From: Promethearchaeota archaeon
GTDB lineage: Archaea; Asgardarchaeota; Lokiarchaeia; Helarchaeales; RDOG01
NCBI GenBank assembly: GCA_011365055.1
Contig: RDOG01000002.1
Span: 317,425-381,424 of the forward strand
DNA: 64,000 bases
Reading direction: 5' to 3'
Made by a program: the position numbers and the translations under genes. Below are positions 8,625 through 17,690 of this stretch, one piece after another. The notes beneath the pieces are model-generated. The model was not told the DNA's origin and did not search any database. It saw nothing but the letters and a program-made list of their open reading frames with translations. The stretch's first letter is position 1. Each line of letters begins with the position of its first letter.

Positions 8625-9212
8625 ATGAATCCAAACATCAAAAAAATGGAAGAAAAGAGAAAAATTTCTGGAACTCTTTTTTCAGCAATGTTATTTGCTT
8701 TAGATGCATTCATGGGCAAGGATGGAGTCATTTCTATCTTGAGATTCGCTAATTTAGATTCTGAAGAATTCCTCGATTTATATAATGCAAATTATCCGGC
8801 AAATAAATCAGTACCCTATGATCATTTTGCTAGATTTATGAATGCACTTAACAATATATTGGGACATGGAACAGATGGGGAAATAATTTACCATTATGGT
8901 AAGGAATATTTAGGAATTAAATTAATTCCCTACATCTCTTCGGGTTTTGAGGCATTGATTGCTTCTTTAGAGAGTTGGTTGGGTGGTTCATGGCACATTT
9001 TAAAAAATTCTGATGACAATTATATCATCAAAATCAAAAATTCTCCTTTAATCTATTCAAAAGGATTACATAGTTGCACGTGTTACATGATTGGAGGTAT
9101 TTTTTCATGCGCAATGGAACAATTAACAGGAGAAAAGTATGTTACAAAAGAAATGAAGTGCATGTCGAAAGGTGACGAAAGTTGCCTTTTTGAAATTAAG
9201 AAAATTAAATAA
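8625..9212 (+). CDS. V4R-domain protein (NO-signalling/Golgi-transport ligand-binding fold)
   Basis: A 195-residue single-domain protein. The C-terminal third (HSCTCYMIGGIFSCAME, then KCMSKGDESCLFEI) is the signature of the V4R (4-vinyl reductase) domain, with Cys residues that may bind metal. V4R belongs to the same structural superfamily as the TRAPP subunit Bet3 and haem-NO-binding domains, and bacterial and archaeal members act as small-molecule sensors or adaptors. The frame opens at a GTG (8613), but GTGAGGAA stands six bases before the ATG at 8625. It follows the OSTC-like gene on the same strand after about 145 bases with its own TATA-like stretch (TTATTTAAAT near 8550), so it is probably transcribed separately. 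Its end overlaps the convergent radB by eight bases. Confidence 0.78.
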   Translation: MNPNIKKMEEKRKISGTLFSAMLFALDAFMGKDGVISILRFANLDSEEFLDLYNANYPANKSVPYDHFARFMNALNNILGHGTDGEIIYHYGKEYLGIKLIPYISSGFEALIASLESWLGGSWHILKNSDDNYIIKIKNSPLIYSKGLHSCTCYMIGGIFSCAMEQLTGEKYVTKEMKCMSKGDESCLFEIKKIK

Positions 9213-9888
9213 ATCCTTCTTGTGAAATCTTAAAAATACATTTAATTCCTAATGATTTTTTATCAAAGGTTTTTTTTAAAATGCTGATCCTTGCTCCTTT
9301 TTCCTCTGAATGTGTTAAGAATTTTACTTCCATATCAGACCAATGATCAAATATTTTTTTACTTAATGGAGTAGTTACATTATCAGGATTGGCTAAATCA
9401 GCTCGAACTTGATTTACTATCACGACCATTAACTTGTTTTTCGTTGATAGGTCTTTTAATTGCGCAACTTGTTGATTAAGCATCTTATTCAATCTTATTC
9501 CTTTTGGTTTTTTTGCGATTTCAGCTCGATAATAAGAGATAATATCATCAATAACGATTAATTTGATATCATCATTTATGAAATTAGAGAGATTATCTAT
9601 TAATCTATTTTGTTCATCAAAGCTTTTAGGATTTGAAAATAAAATTAAAGATGATAATTTATCAAACAATGATCCACTAATTTGTTTTAAGCGATTTACC
9701 GAATATAATGAAATTGTATCAATGTATAGAGATTTAAACCCTTGTTTTGCTAATAAAAATGCAATTTGTAAGCAAAACGTGGATTTTCCAGAACCTGCTA
9801 TACCATATAAATGAATAACTTTATTTAAAGGAAAATCATCCAAATCAAGAATCTCACGAATTTTTGGATTATCTATTTTTATGCTCAT
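9205..9888 (-). CDS. radB: RadB-like RecA-superfamily ATPase
   Basis: An archaeal RadA paralogue thought to assist homologous recombination. Seen: Walker A GIAGSGKST near residue 30, Walker B IKLIVIDD near residue 125, and total length 227, as expected for RadB, which lacks the N-terminal HhH domain of RadA. Start is the ATG giving MSIKIDNPKIRE. It is divergent from the unknown gene at 9996 with about 100 bases between them. A KaiC-like or other RecA-type ATPase is the alternative, but length and the VNQVRAD stretch favour RadB. Confidence 0.8.
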   Translation of the reverse strand: MSIKIDNPKIREILDLDDFPLNKVIHLYGIAGSGKSTFCLQIAFLLAKQGFKSLYIDTISLYSVNRLKQISGSLFDKLSSLILFSNPKSFDEQNRLIDNLSNFINDDIKLIVIDDIISYYRAEIAKKPKGIRLNKMLNQQVAQLKDLSTKNKLMVVIVNQVRADLANPDNVTTPLSKKIFDHWSDMEVKFLTHSEEKGARISILKKTFDKKSLGIKCIFKISQEGFI

Positions 9889-9995
9889 TTTAATTTACAC
9901 GGTAAAATCTTTTTGATTTATTTATATTCATGATTATTTTCAGATTAAATCAAATATAAATAATTCTAAATTCTATTATTAATTGGTGTAATTTT

Positions 9996-11114
9996 TTGTT
10001 TACAAGAGGAAAAAAAGGTAAAAAAAATCAGCAAGATGAATTTTTTGGTGATAAATCCGGAACTGAAGAATTCAGAGCAATCATAGATAAAAATACGTCT
10101 TGTACAATTTATGATCAACCAGAAAAAACATTAATTATTCTCAAGAAAGATTTAATTGACTATAAAATATGGATTAACAGTACGGAAGCTCCCATTAAAA
10201 ATTTTATTAATACTAACTTAGAAGTGACTAATTTTGAAGATGTTATTGCTGAACGAGCAATATTAGAAAAAGAAATATTTCCATTAAATGAAAAAATTAG
10301 AAATATTTTAAAGGTAAGAGATTTAAGATTAAGATCTATTAGACTTTGTGTTGGAAGAGAGGATGATTATGTAACTATTGATGAAAAAGACTTGGAATCT
10401 GTAGATGTCATCCCTACGATATCAGGTTTGAAAGCTTTTATTGATTCACATCAACGCTCAATCGTGGGTTTTTCTATTCGAGAGTTCAATGCAAAAAAAG
10501 GAAATGTAACGTTTCTGAATTCCAGAATTGATAACCCAACTTCAGAAATTGTATCATTTAAAGTCCGAATCATATCAAGTCTTCAACAACGAGGATATTA
10601 CATGCAGAAACATCATAAAGCATATGGATTACAGCTTTACATAGTCTTAAAACTCAAAAAGACAGAAGGTTTAATATCTAATAATTTAATTGATTTTTTG
10701 AAAGATATCAATATTCCTGTTGAATCAATTTATTTAAAACGCAATTCATCCATTCAGAATTGGATTTCTCTAGAATGTGAAATGGATGATAAAAATTTAA
10801 AAAATTATATTCAATCAAAATACGAATATTTAGCCCATAGCGATGTATCTTTAATTGCTGAATTTTGTTTAATTGACAACAAGTTGAGTTTTGATATAGC
10901 AACTAAAATGGCAGAAATGTTGAACTCAATGAAAATGAAAAAAGCAAAAGGTGACCGTAAGGATGGTATCTTAACAATTTTAGATCCTGAAGATATTGCT
11001 GCTGCTGGAAAGATCGCTGCTTCATATTTTGGTATAAAAGATATTATAGTACCAAAGGACTTAAATGAAAAGATATTATTAAAAAGTGAAAAGATTTTAA
11101 ATAATTACGTTTAA
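9996..11114 (+). CDS. conserved-looking protein of unknown function
   Basis: A 372-residue soluble protein that I do not recognise. The N terminus is basic and Gly/Lys-rich (FTRGKKGKKNQQ). The body is a mixed helix/strand protein with no Cys cluster, no P-loop and no membrane segment. A helical tail includes ILDPEDIAAAGKIAASYFGIKD, then a Lys-rich end (the last is described by position: roughly residues 325-346). The start is a TTG with a weak GGTG upstream. It is divergent from radB and converges with a small Cys-rich gene, so no operon partner helps. Confidence 0.65.
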   Translation: MFTRGKKGKKNQQDEFFGDKSGTEEFRAIIDKNTSCTIYDQPEKTLIILKKDLIDYKIWINSTEAPIKNFINTNLEVTNFEDVIAERAILEKEIFPLNEKIRNILKVRDLRLRSIRLCVGREDDYVTIDEKDLESVDVIPTISGLKAFIDSHQRSIVGFSIREFNAKKGNVTFLNSRIDNPTSEIVSFKVRIISSLQQRGYYMQKHHKAYGLQLYIVLKLKKTEGLISNNLIDFLKDINIPVESIYLKRNSSIQNWISLECEMDDKNLKNYIQSKYEYLAHSDVSLIAEFCLIDNKLSFDIATKMAEMLNSMKMKKAKGDRKDGILTILDPEDIAAAGKIAASYFGIKDIIVPKDLNEKILLKSEKILNNYV

Positions 11115-11118
11115 AATT

Positions 11119-11391
11119 TCATTCAGACCGCAATCTATGGTCTAATTGATATTCTGGGCATTCGAAGCTTTCCATTTTAAGTAATTTTTCTCTTTCTTTT
11201 TCTTTAAAAAACTTACATTTCATTTTCTTTCCTTTACTTATGTACCATTCACACGAATCACAAAGAATCTTATCAGCATCTCCTTCCTTAAACTTATGAT
11301 CTCTGCATAGAATTCGGTCATCGCAAGCCTCACAATCAGGATGATCTTCTTGATATTGTCCAAAACATTCGTATTTGCCTTGTTCACCCAT
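11119..11391 (-). CDS. small Cys-rich metal-binding protein
   Basis: About 90 residues with nine Cys. The N-terminal part follows the pattern CFGxYxxxHPxCxxCxxxxxC, seen in many small archaeal and phage proteins; a second group has CDSCEWY and a KCKF. Zinc or iron-sulfur binding is likely. The frame begins at a GTG (11403), but the ATG at 11391 (MGEQGKYECFG) is preferred. No function can be assigned. Confidence 0.6.
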   Translation of the reverse strand: MGEQGKYECFGQYQEDHPDCEACDDRILCRDHKFKEGDADKILCDSCEWYISKGKKMKCKFFKEKEREKLLKMESFECPEYQLDHRLRSE

Positions 11392-11614
11392 AATTAAAAC
11401 CACTAAAATTTGTTAATATATAATTTGATTCCTCTTTTTTAATACTTATAGTTATTCTTCGATTTTACTATAGAATAAATTTCCTTATAATTTAGAAATT
11501 TATTATAAACGAAAAAAAATCTTAACAATATAAATAATAATAGGAACGCTAAATCATAAAATTGGTTCATTTTAAGGGCAAGAAATTTGGATCTTTTAAT
11601 GAGTTTGAAATGAT

Positions 11615-13174
11615 TTACTTTGATTCTTTATCCTTTTTTTCTAAATATAACATCAATATTCTTAACGCATTTTCCATGGCAACTCTAACATTTTTATCAT
11701 TAATTCCAGTTCCAAAATCATCTCTAGGCTTTCTTTTTTTATTAATCATTGATAAATTATCCCTATCAGAATGATAATAATAAAAATAGTCGCCAAATTT
11801 CAAAGCAACCATTGCTGAAGCTCTTAATCCACCTCTTACAACGCCAGAGCCGTCAGTACCACCTGTAATACCCGGCTGTTGTTCTACCGCATGATTTATT
11901 TTTAATTCTTTAGCAGATTCATCCAATAGATTGTATATTTTTGGATCATAATCAGTTCTAGTTGAATTTTCTCTCGTGAATATTTTAATAGTTTCAGCAT
12001 CTTCGATCGTATCAAGGCAGATACAAGTACTATCAATTTTATTATACACAGCCTTGTGGCTCAGTCCAAATGCTTCTGCACCTTTGCTACCTATTTCCTC
12101 ACATCCAAATAGTGCAATAACTACTTCTGTATCCTTTGGAAATTTATTAGTGTTTTTCCAATCATTTAGAATTTTAGCAATACAACAACATATTGCTACA
12201 GCAGTTAAATTATCGCAGGCACCAGGAACAGCCTTTTTATCCAACCAAAATATTAAACCATAAAAATATGGAATGCTATTTAGCAATAAAAGAACCAATG
12301 TTTTAAATAAGGAAGAATCTATGAAAAATAATCCAATTATTACGTCAATTATTAAGTAATAAAGAATTAAAGAACTCAATAAAATCGTAGTTTGTGGAGT
12401 AACTCTGGTAAATGCACCATATATTATTTTTTTCTGTTGTTCTGGGTTCAATAATTTAGCAGATACTATTGTCAGCCCGAGAATTACTGTAGCAAGTAAT
12501 ATAGGCAAAAAACTAAAAGTAATATTTAATAACGAAATTATAAATAAAATTTCAAAGCCAATTATACTGAATATTAATTGAAAGACAAATATAATTAAAA
12601 AAGTGAATAATGTAGCTATTGAACCCACAAGAAAAAATGCATATCCTTCCCTAAAATATTGTAAATGGTTAAATCTTTGAGCACTATCATAATGAGCACC
12701 AATAATAACTCTCTTTTTAACTTGTTTTAAAGGTTTTATGACCCCTACAACATTTTGAGATGTCTTTGGTTTGTACGGGAATAATTTTGGAGACCATTGC
12801 CTACAGAATAAATATTCAAACGCTACATGAACTAAATTTAATAAACAAATTCCTATTGAAATTAAGGATAAAATCAAAGATATTATTGTGTTTCTTAAAA
12901 AAAAAGGAATTATAAAGATACTAATCGATAATAAAATTAAAAAAGCTGCTCTCTTAGTCCAACTGATTAGACCCAACTGAGGATATGTTTCAAATTTTTC
13001 GATAGTTACCGAATCACAAAAAGGTTTTAGTTTTTCTGTTAATAATATTGATGCCTCCCTTTCTTCTTTTGTACAAGATCCTCTTGGACCAATCTTTTTT
13101 AAAACATCTGCTATTAGATCATACATATAATCAGAATTTTCATCAGAATCAATTGCATAATCTTGCTCAGTCAT
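11615..13174 (-). CDS. membrane-embedded M28-family zinc peptidase
   Basis: Seen: the five metal-ligand positions of M28 aminopeptidases, H161 and D163 (GAHYDS), D321 (GACDN), E359/E360 (GCEE), D388 (CLDTIEDA) and H468 (YYYHSDRDN). The sequence begins with a soluble segment, then membrane helices at about 75-120. A further hydrophobic block at about 178-310 falls between H161 and D321, that is, inside the catalytic domain, where soluble M28 enzymes have only a short loop. The catalytic halves flanking the insertion are complete. M28 members cleave N-terminal or C-terminal residues; membrane-bound relatives include ER metallopeptidase 1. Substrate unknown. Start is the ATG at 13174. Confidence 0.82.
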   Translation of the reverse strand: MTEQDYAIDSDENSDYMYDLIADVLKKIGPRGSCTKEEREASILLTEKLKPFCDSVTIEKFETYPQLGLISWTKRAAFLILLSISIFIIPFFLRNTIISLILSLISIGICLLNLVHVAFEYLFCRQWSPKLFPYKPKTSQNVVGVIKPLKQVKKRVIIGAHYDSAQRFNHLQYFREGYAFFLVGSIATLFTFLIIFVFQLIFSIIGFEILFIISLLNITFSFLPILLATVILGLTIVSAKLLNPEQQKKIIYGAFTRVTPQTTILLSSLILYYLIIDVIIGLFFIDSSLFKTLVLLLLNSIPYFYGLIFWLDKKAVPGACDNLTAVAICCCIAKILNDWKNTNKFPKDTEVVIALFGCEEIGSKGAEAFGLSHKAVYNKIDSTCICLDTIEDAETIKIFTRENSTRTDYDPKIYNLLDESAKELKINHAVEQQPGITGGTDGSGVVRGGLRASAMVALKFGDYFYYYHSDRDNLSMINKKRKPRDDFGTGINDKNVRVAMENALRILMLYLEKKDKESK

Positions 13175-13408
13175 GAAGTTATGTTCCCCACAAAAACATA
13201 TATTTTGTGTAAATTTATTTACACATTTATATAAATTTATTTATTTTCAATAAATGAAGTAATTTAAACTAAAATCAAATTCTTGCACGATATATAACAT
13301 TTTTATAGTTATTTTTTTTAGATCTTTATTGTTGTGGATTATTGGCAAATGATAAAGTTTTTTCAATAATATTGGTTAAAAAATGATTTATTATTGGAAG
13401 TTTCAAGA

Positions 13409-14173
13409 ATGAAAGACAAGATTATGATTAAAACAGTTGATTTAACTAAAAATTTTGGTACTATCAGAGCTGTAGATGGATTAAACTTGGAAATCCCACA
13501 AGGTAGTACTTACGGACTATTAGGTCCTAATGGAAGTGGAAAGACTACAACCGTTAGAATGTTAAATGGTATTATTAAACCTACTTCTGGAACTGCATTT
13601 ATTGATGGACATGATCTTCGCGATATAATGCATATTAAATTCATTTCGGGTTTCCTGCCTGAAAGCCCAGGTGTGTATGATAAATTATCTTGTATGGAAT
13701 TTCTTGAATTTATTGGCGAATTATATTCAATTCCTAAAGATTTATTAAAAAATAGAATTTATGAATTAATCGACTTATTTGATTTAAAAGGGAGAGAAGA
13801 CGACTTGCTTGAGGGATATTCCAGGGGCATGAAACAAAAAGTTTGTTTGATGAGTGCAATTATACATGACCCGAAAATCATTTTTTTAGACGAACCTACC
13901 TCGAATTTAGATCCTGAAGCGTCTTATATGGTTAGAGATTTAATCTTACAACTTGCTAAAAAAGCAGATAAAACAATTTTTTTATGCACGCATCTTCTTA
14001 GACATGCTGAAGATATGTGCGATATAATTGGGATCATTAAAGCAGGGAAATTAATAGTTCAAGGAACACCGAAAGAGATAATATCAAAAATGGGTGCAAA
14101 AGATCTCGAAGGCGCTTATTTGAAAGTTATGGGACAAGTACATGATGAAGATCTATTAGAATGGAGAAAATAA
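13409..14173 (+). CDS. ABC transporter ATP-binding protein
   Basis: The ATPase half of an ABC-2-type exporter. Seen: Walker A GPNGSGKT (39-46), signature YSRGMKQK, Walker B IIFLDEPTSNLDP and the switch His in CTHLL. Length (about 254) is that of a single nucleotide-binding domain plus a short tail. The frame opens at 13394, but GGAAG lies eight bases before the ATG at 13409. It is followed by its permease gene 14 bases downstream, so the two form an operon. The substrate is unknown. Confidence 0.9.
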   Translation: MKDKIMIKTVDLTKNFGTIRAVDGLNLEIPQGSTYGLLGPNGSGKTTTVRMLNGIIKPTSGTAFIDGHDLRDIMHIKFISGFLPESPGVYDKLSCMEFLEFIGELYSIPKDLLKNRIYELIDLFDLKGREDDLLEGYSRGMKQKVCLMSAIIHDPKIIFLDEPTSNLDPEASYMVRDLILQLAKKADKTIFLCTHLLRHAEDMCDIIGIIKAGKLIVQGTPKEIISKMGAKDLEGAYLKVMGQVHDEDLLEWRK

Positions 14174-14187
14174 GAGGATAACCTATT

Positions 14188-15858
14188 ATGACGGGATGGA
14201 TTACCATTGCGAAAAATGAGATCCGGAAATATACTTCGAGATTTAGAAAAAATAGATTAGCATTCTGGATAATTGTTTATTCTATCATAATTACCATATG
14301 TACATTAATTCCTTTATTAACTCACATCTTTATTGATCCCATTATTCAATCCACATTAACAATGATGGGATTTCCAGGGTTGATACCAATACCACTAGAA
14401 GTGGTTTCGTGGATTCTACCATTTATTACTCCTCTTCTTCATTTAGGATTTTTAATGATGTTTCTCATGAGCATGTTATACCCTGTTCAATATACATTAC
14501 AAGATTTAAATATCGGACATTTAGAAGCAATATTAAGTGCTCCGATAAGACCTAGAGATGTCCTTTTTGGTGAATTTGCAGGCCAAATACCTATTTTTTC
14601 TATAGCTATTTCCATTGGTGCTTCTATAATTATAACTATATTAAGTCTTGTCATTCAAATGAATGCTTTTTTAATAATTGGAATTATCATAATTATAATC
14701 CTAACTTTTTTAACAGCTACATGGTTGGGAACCATTTTAAGCGCCTATTTATCCATGAAATTTGGCTTTTCTGAAAAAGGAAAAGATAGAGCTAAAGCAT
14801 TTATGATGGTATTTGGATTTATCATGGTCCTTCCAATTCTTTTACTTGAATTTATTCCCTTATATTTCCCTTGGCTTTTATTACATCCCGTATTTACAGC
14901 AATATTGCAGCTATTTCCAAGTAGCTGGGCTGCTGATACAATTTTAATCCTAATATTTTTAGGTACTCCTATAACGTATGTTGGAAGCATACCTTTTTTT
15001 AACACGTATACAATTCCATTTATGTTAATTGGGTTTTATTTTGCAATTTTTTACTTTGGTTATTTAGTAATTGATAAAATTTATACGTTTGAAGCAGAAA
15101 CAAGGAGCACGACTATTACTATTGCAAAAGAAAATTTGTTTTTTGGTTTTACTAAAAAATATCTTGGTCCATTTTTTACTGTACAATTAAAAGAATTTTT
15201 TAGAAGATCTGAAAATTTAAGTAGATTAGCATATTCAGTGATTATGTCTTTAGTATTTCCTATTATTATGGTAATGCTCCCTCAAATAGGAGGAGGGATA
15301 GATATTCAGGAATATCAAACATATATGGTACCAATGATTATCACGATGACAGGTTTCATGTTTTCAATCTTCTTTGGTTTAATGATGGGTTCGTATATTA
15401 TGATTCGTTCGAAAGACATGGTATGGATTTATAAAAAATCTCCAAGAGGTACTAACACTTTGGCAACTTCTTTTTTTTGGTCAATGTCATTTCTTGCAAT
15501 ATTTCTAGCAGTTCCTGTTTCAATAATTATCTCAGTAGTCATGCAATTTAATTTTTTTTATTGGTTATTGTTTTTTATCTTTATAATGGTTTACACTTTT
15601 GGAGCTTTGCTGTTGGCTATAGGAATTCAATGTATAAATCCAGCTTTTAAAGAAAAGTCTGGTAAAATGTATGTAAATACATTTATGCTTATGGGATTGT
15701 TAATGATTCCATTCTTTTTGGTGATCTTTATCGATATCGGCTTTGGAACGGGTCTATCCCCGTTTTCAATTCAAATGTTTGCTACACCCTTAGTTTTATT
15801 AGGTTTAGGGATTCTAATATTTTACATTGGACTCCAGAAACTAGGTAATCTTGAATAA
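14188..15858 (+). CDS. ABC-2-type transporter permease
   Basis: A 556-residue protein with about a dozen hydrophobic segments in two halves separated by a hydrophilic loop near residues 300-345. The opening WITIAKNEIRKY and the LQDLNIGHLEAILSAPI stretch after the first helices are typical of ABC-2 permeases, where the coupling helix contacts the ATPase. GAGGAT stands before the ATG. It is the second gene of the ABC operon and likely acts with the ATPase as an exporter of lipid, polysaccharide or drug; the sequence does not say which. Confidence 0.85.
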   Translation: MTGWITIAKNEIRKYTSRFRKNRLAFWIIVYSIIITICTLIPLLTHIFIDPIIQSTLTMMGFPGLIPIPLEVVSWILPFITPLLHLGFLMMFLMSMLYPVQYTLQDLNIGHLEAILSAPIRPRDVLFGEFAGQIPIFSIAISIGASIIITILSLVIQMNAFLIIGIIIIIILTFLTATWLGTILSAYLSMKFGFSEKGKDRAKAFMMVFGFIMVLPILLLEFIPLYFPWLLLHPVFTAILQLFPSSWAADTILILIFLGTPITYVGSIPFFNTYTIPFMLIGFYFAIFYFGYLVIDKIYTFEAETRSTTITIAKENLFFGFTKKYLGPFFTVQLKEFFRRSENLSRLAYSVIMSLVFPIIMVMLPQIGGGIDIQEYQTYMVPMIITMTGFMFSIFFGLMMGSYIMIRSKDMVWIYKKSPRGTNTLATSFFWSMSFLAIFLAVPVSIIISVVMQFNFFYWLLFFIFIMVYTFGALLLAIGIQCINPAFKEKSGKMYVNTFMLMGLLMIPFFLVIFIDIGFGTGLSPFSIQMFATPLVLLGLGILIFYIGLQKLGNLE

Positions 15859-15946
15859 ATTTTAAAACCTTTTTTTTAAGAGTAAATAAGATTTAAGAAA
15901 TTAAAATCAATAGTAGTTTTACTCTAAATTAAGAAGGGTTTTTTTA

Positions 15947-16315
15947 TTGTTTGAAGAAAGAAATAATAAAATAGACAAGATTTTTCAAGCTATATTTTCG
16001 AAGAAATTCGATGAAGTGAAAGAAAAAATCAAAGATCTAAATAAGGATTATGACATTAACAATTTTAATAGTACTGAGATAACAAGTTTAACGACAATGT
16101 TTGATTTTCCAATTGAAAAGGAAATAAAAATTTGTTTTCATGAAGATTCAGTTGTTCTGTGTTATGATAGCGGATATTTTTACCAAGGTGAAAGGATTGA
16201 AGGCGAAAGAATGTTTTTTTATAATGATATAATAAGTATGAAATATCTAAAACTTCTTTTAATTTATATTAATGCTAAAGTTGGGAATTGTTCAAGTTGT
16301 TCACCAGAATCTTGA
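15947..16315 (+). CDS. small protein of unknown function
   Basis: A 122-residue soluble protein starting at a TTG with GGG about nine bases upstream. The first 45 residues are charged and helical (KKFDEVKEKIKDLNKDY); the rest is mixed and ends in a short Cys pair (NCSSCSPES). I do not recognise it. It follows the ABC operon on the same strand after about 90 bases. Confidence 0.5.
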   Translation: MFEERNNKIDKIFQAIFSKKFDEVKEKIKDLNKDYDINNFNSTEITSLTTMFDFPIEKEIKICFHEDSVVLCYDSGYFYQGERIEGERMFFYNDIISMKYLKLLLIYINAKVGNCSSCSPES

Positions 16316-16420
16316 AAATAATTAATGCGTGTTTAAGAATCAAATGATATATATTTTGTAAAATCCGTTTATATCGATTAAATAAAAATAAATATATTCA
16401 TTTTTTTTAAAATCTTAGAG

Positions 16421-16684
16421 ATGTCAGCAATGAAAGAAGTAGAAAACATTATAGAAAAGATAGATACATTAAAAAAACAGTTTGAGGAGAATAGAAATAA
16501 AATTGGCGAATTAGATAGCAAAATTCGAGAGATTGTTTCTAATTCAGATAATATGGAAATATTAGAAAATATTTCTAACAGAATAGTTCATTTAAAAAAA
16601 ATTAATGAAGATATTGATGATACTATTTTGGATTTAGAAAGAAAATTAGCAATTTTAAATCGATATGAACTTGAAAATCTCTAA
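16421..16684 (+). CDS. small coiled-coil protein
   Basis: An 87-residue protein that is almost entirely heptad-patterned helix in two halves broken near NSDNMEIL (about residue 45), so it could form a helical hairpin like a prefoldin or tubulin-chaperone subunit. There is no conserved prefoldin hydrophobic connector that I can identify. It converges on the archaemetzincin-like gene with nine bases between stops. Confidence 0.5.
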   Translation: MSAMKEVENIIEKIDTLKKQFEENRNKIGELDSKIREIVSNSDNMEILENISNRIVHLKKINEDIDDTILDLERKLAILNRYELENL

Positions 16685-16692
16685 TTGCTTTC

Positions 16693-17229
16693 TTATTTAG
16701 AAATGGGATAACCATGTTTCCCAATTAAATGACCTATTTCGTGGGAAACTGTATGATTAAAAATATTCTTTGGAATTCGATCCTGAAAGGTTGTAACTGC
16801 ACATACTCCTGGAATTAAATAAGCAATTCCTAAGATCGGAAAAATTGAATGAACTATTCGAAGGAGAAACTGATCACGAACTAAAATAGGTTTCTTTGTA
16901 ATTAAGATGATACCAGTTTTTTTATCTTCCGTATAAGAGTCTAGATCTTTTAAAATTTTCGTGAGGATAAAAAATGAACTATTAGAAAGTTTTATTTTAT
17001 TTCTTAAATTTTTATTTATCTCAACTTTTAATGAAAATTCATTTTCAATGGCTGATTTAGCCCATTCAATATATTGTTCATTATCCTCTAACGGTACTAA
17101 GATTATTTTTTCCAATTCGTCACTATATTTTAATTTAACACCTGAAACAATGTAAATTAACTGGTGTAATAAAAATTCCGAAATATTATAAAGATTAAAA
17201 TCTTCCACGAGTATTCTAGGTAAAATCAA
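16693..17229 (-). CDS. archaemetzincin-like metallopeptidase, shortened at the C terminus
   Basis: Seen: near the end, HEIGHLIGKHG fits HExxHxxGxxH, the long zinc motif of metzincins, and the layout before it (a strand ending in LITKKPI, then a FxxLGIAYLIPG stretch, then R/F-rich sequence) matches archaemetzincin (AmzA/AMZ). In known archaemetzincins the zinc motif is followed by a Met-turn and four Cys (CxM...CxxC) that bind a second zinc. Here the protein stops eight residues after the motif, so these are missing, and none is visible in other frames downstream. The TTG start has no clear ribosome site. Peptidase activity is therefore uncertain. Confidence 0.72.
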   Translation of the reverse strand: MILPRILVEDFNLYNISEFLLHQLIYIVSGVKLKYSDELEKIILVPLEDNEQYIEWAKSAIENEFSLKVEINKNLRNKIKLSNSSFFILTKILKDLDSYTEDKKTGIILITKKPILVRDQFLLRIVHSIFPILGIAYLIPGVCAVTTFQDRIPKNIFNHTVSHEIGHLIGKHGYPISK

Positions 17230-17690
17230 GTATTTAAATTAATAGAATATTTGATAACTATCATAAAAATATTTGAATAGCAAATTTGCTTTTATAGAAA
17301 AATATGAAATACAATAATTTTTTCCAAATTAAAAAAAAATTTATATTATATGGATCATAGAAATAAGTTATATTTTTTATTTTGGGAGGTGTTTGTTATA
17401 AAAAAGAATGAATCAAGAGAATCTCGAAGATTTATCCGGCGTATTAATAGAAGGCAATTTACAAAGAGTAAAGCAAGAATTCATCAAAAAAATGACACGA
17501 TTTCTAGATGATCTTGTTAATTTTTTTTCTGATATAAATTTTTATTAATTTTAAATAATAAAACTAAATAGTTGATGAAATTTTTTTACCAAATTACAAA
17601 TATTTTTAAGGAAAATCGCTTCCAGAACAGCTCGAAGACTTTAAAGAGGAGAAGGTAAAAAAGAGGAAAGATAAGATGACAAATATTTTT
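17230..17690. other. gap with gene remnants
   Basis: This 460-base gap is AT-rich but carries a strong GGGAGGTG site at about 17384-17391 and two short coding-like patches: one resembling the start of a corrinoid protein (17408-17548) and one at about 17610-17680 that reads LPEQLEDFKEEKVKKRKDK in one frame, with less A/T than the surroundings. Together they suggest a decayed gene that once lay on the plus strand. Confidence 0.35.
17408..17548 (+). pseudogene. possible remnant of a corrinoid (B12-binding) methyltransferase protein
   Basis: The 46-codon frame reads MNQENLEDLSGVLIEGNLQR and continues VKQEF. This resembles the N-terminal helical cap of corrinoid proteins of methylamine/methanol-type methyltransferases (pattern: hydrophobic helix, I/V-x-EGN/D, V-K-x). 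It then loses the pattern and stops. The strong GGGAGGTG lies 16 bases before this ATG, too far for good initiation, and the intermediate frame has a stop, which fits decay by small insertions or deletions. The resemblance is short and could be chance. Confidence 0.3.

Noticed and set aside
11562..11774. Plus-strand frame before and over the end of the M28 peptidase gene
   Set aside because: It overlaps the well-supported minus-strand gene and its translation is Phe/Ser/Leu-rich without any motif.
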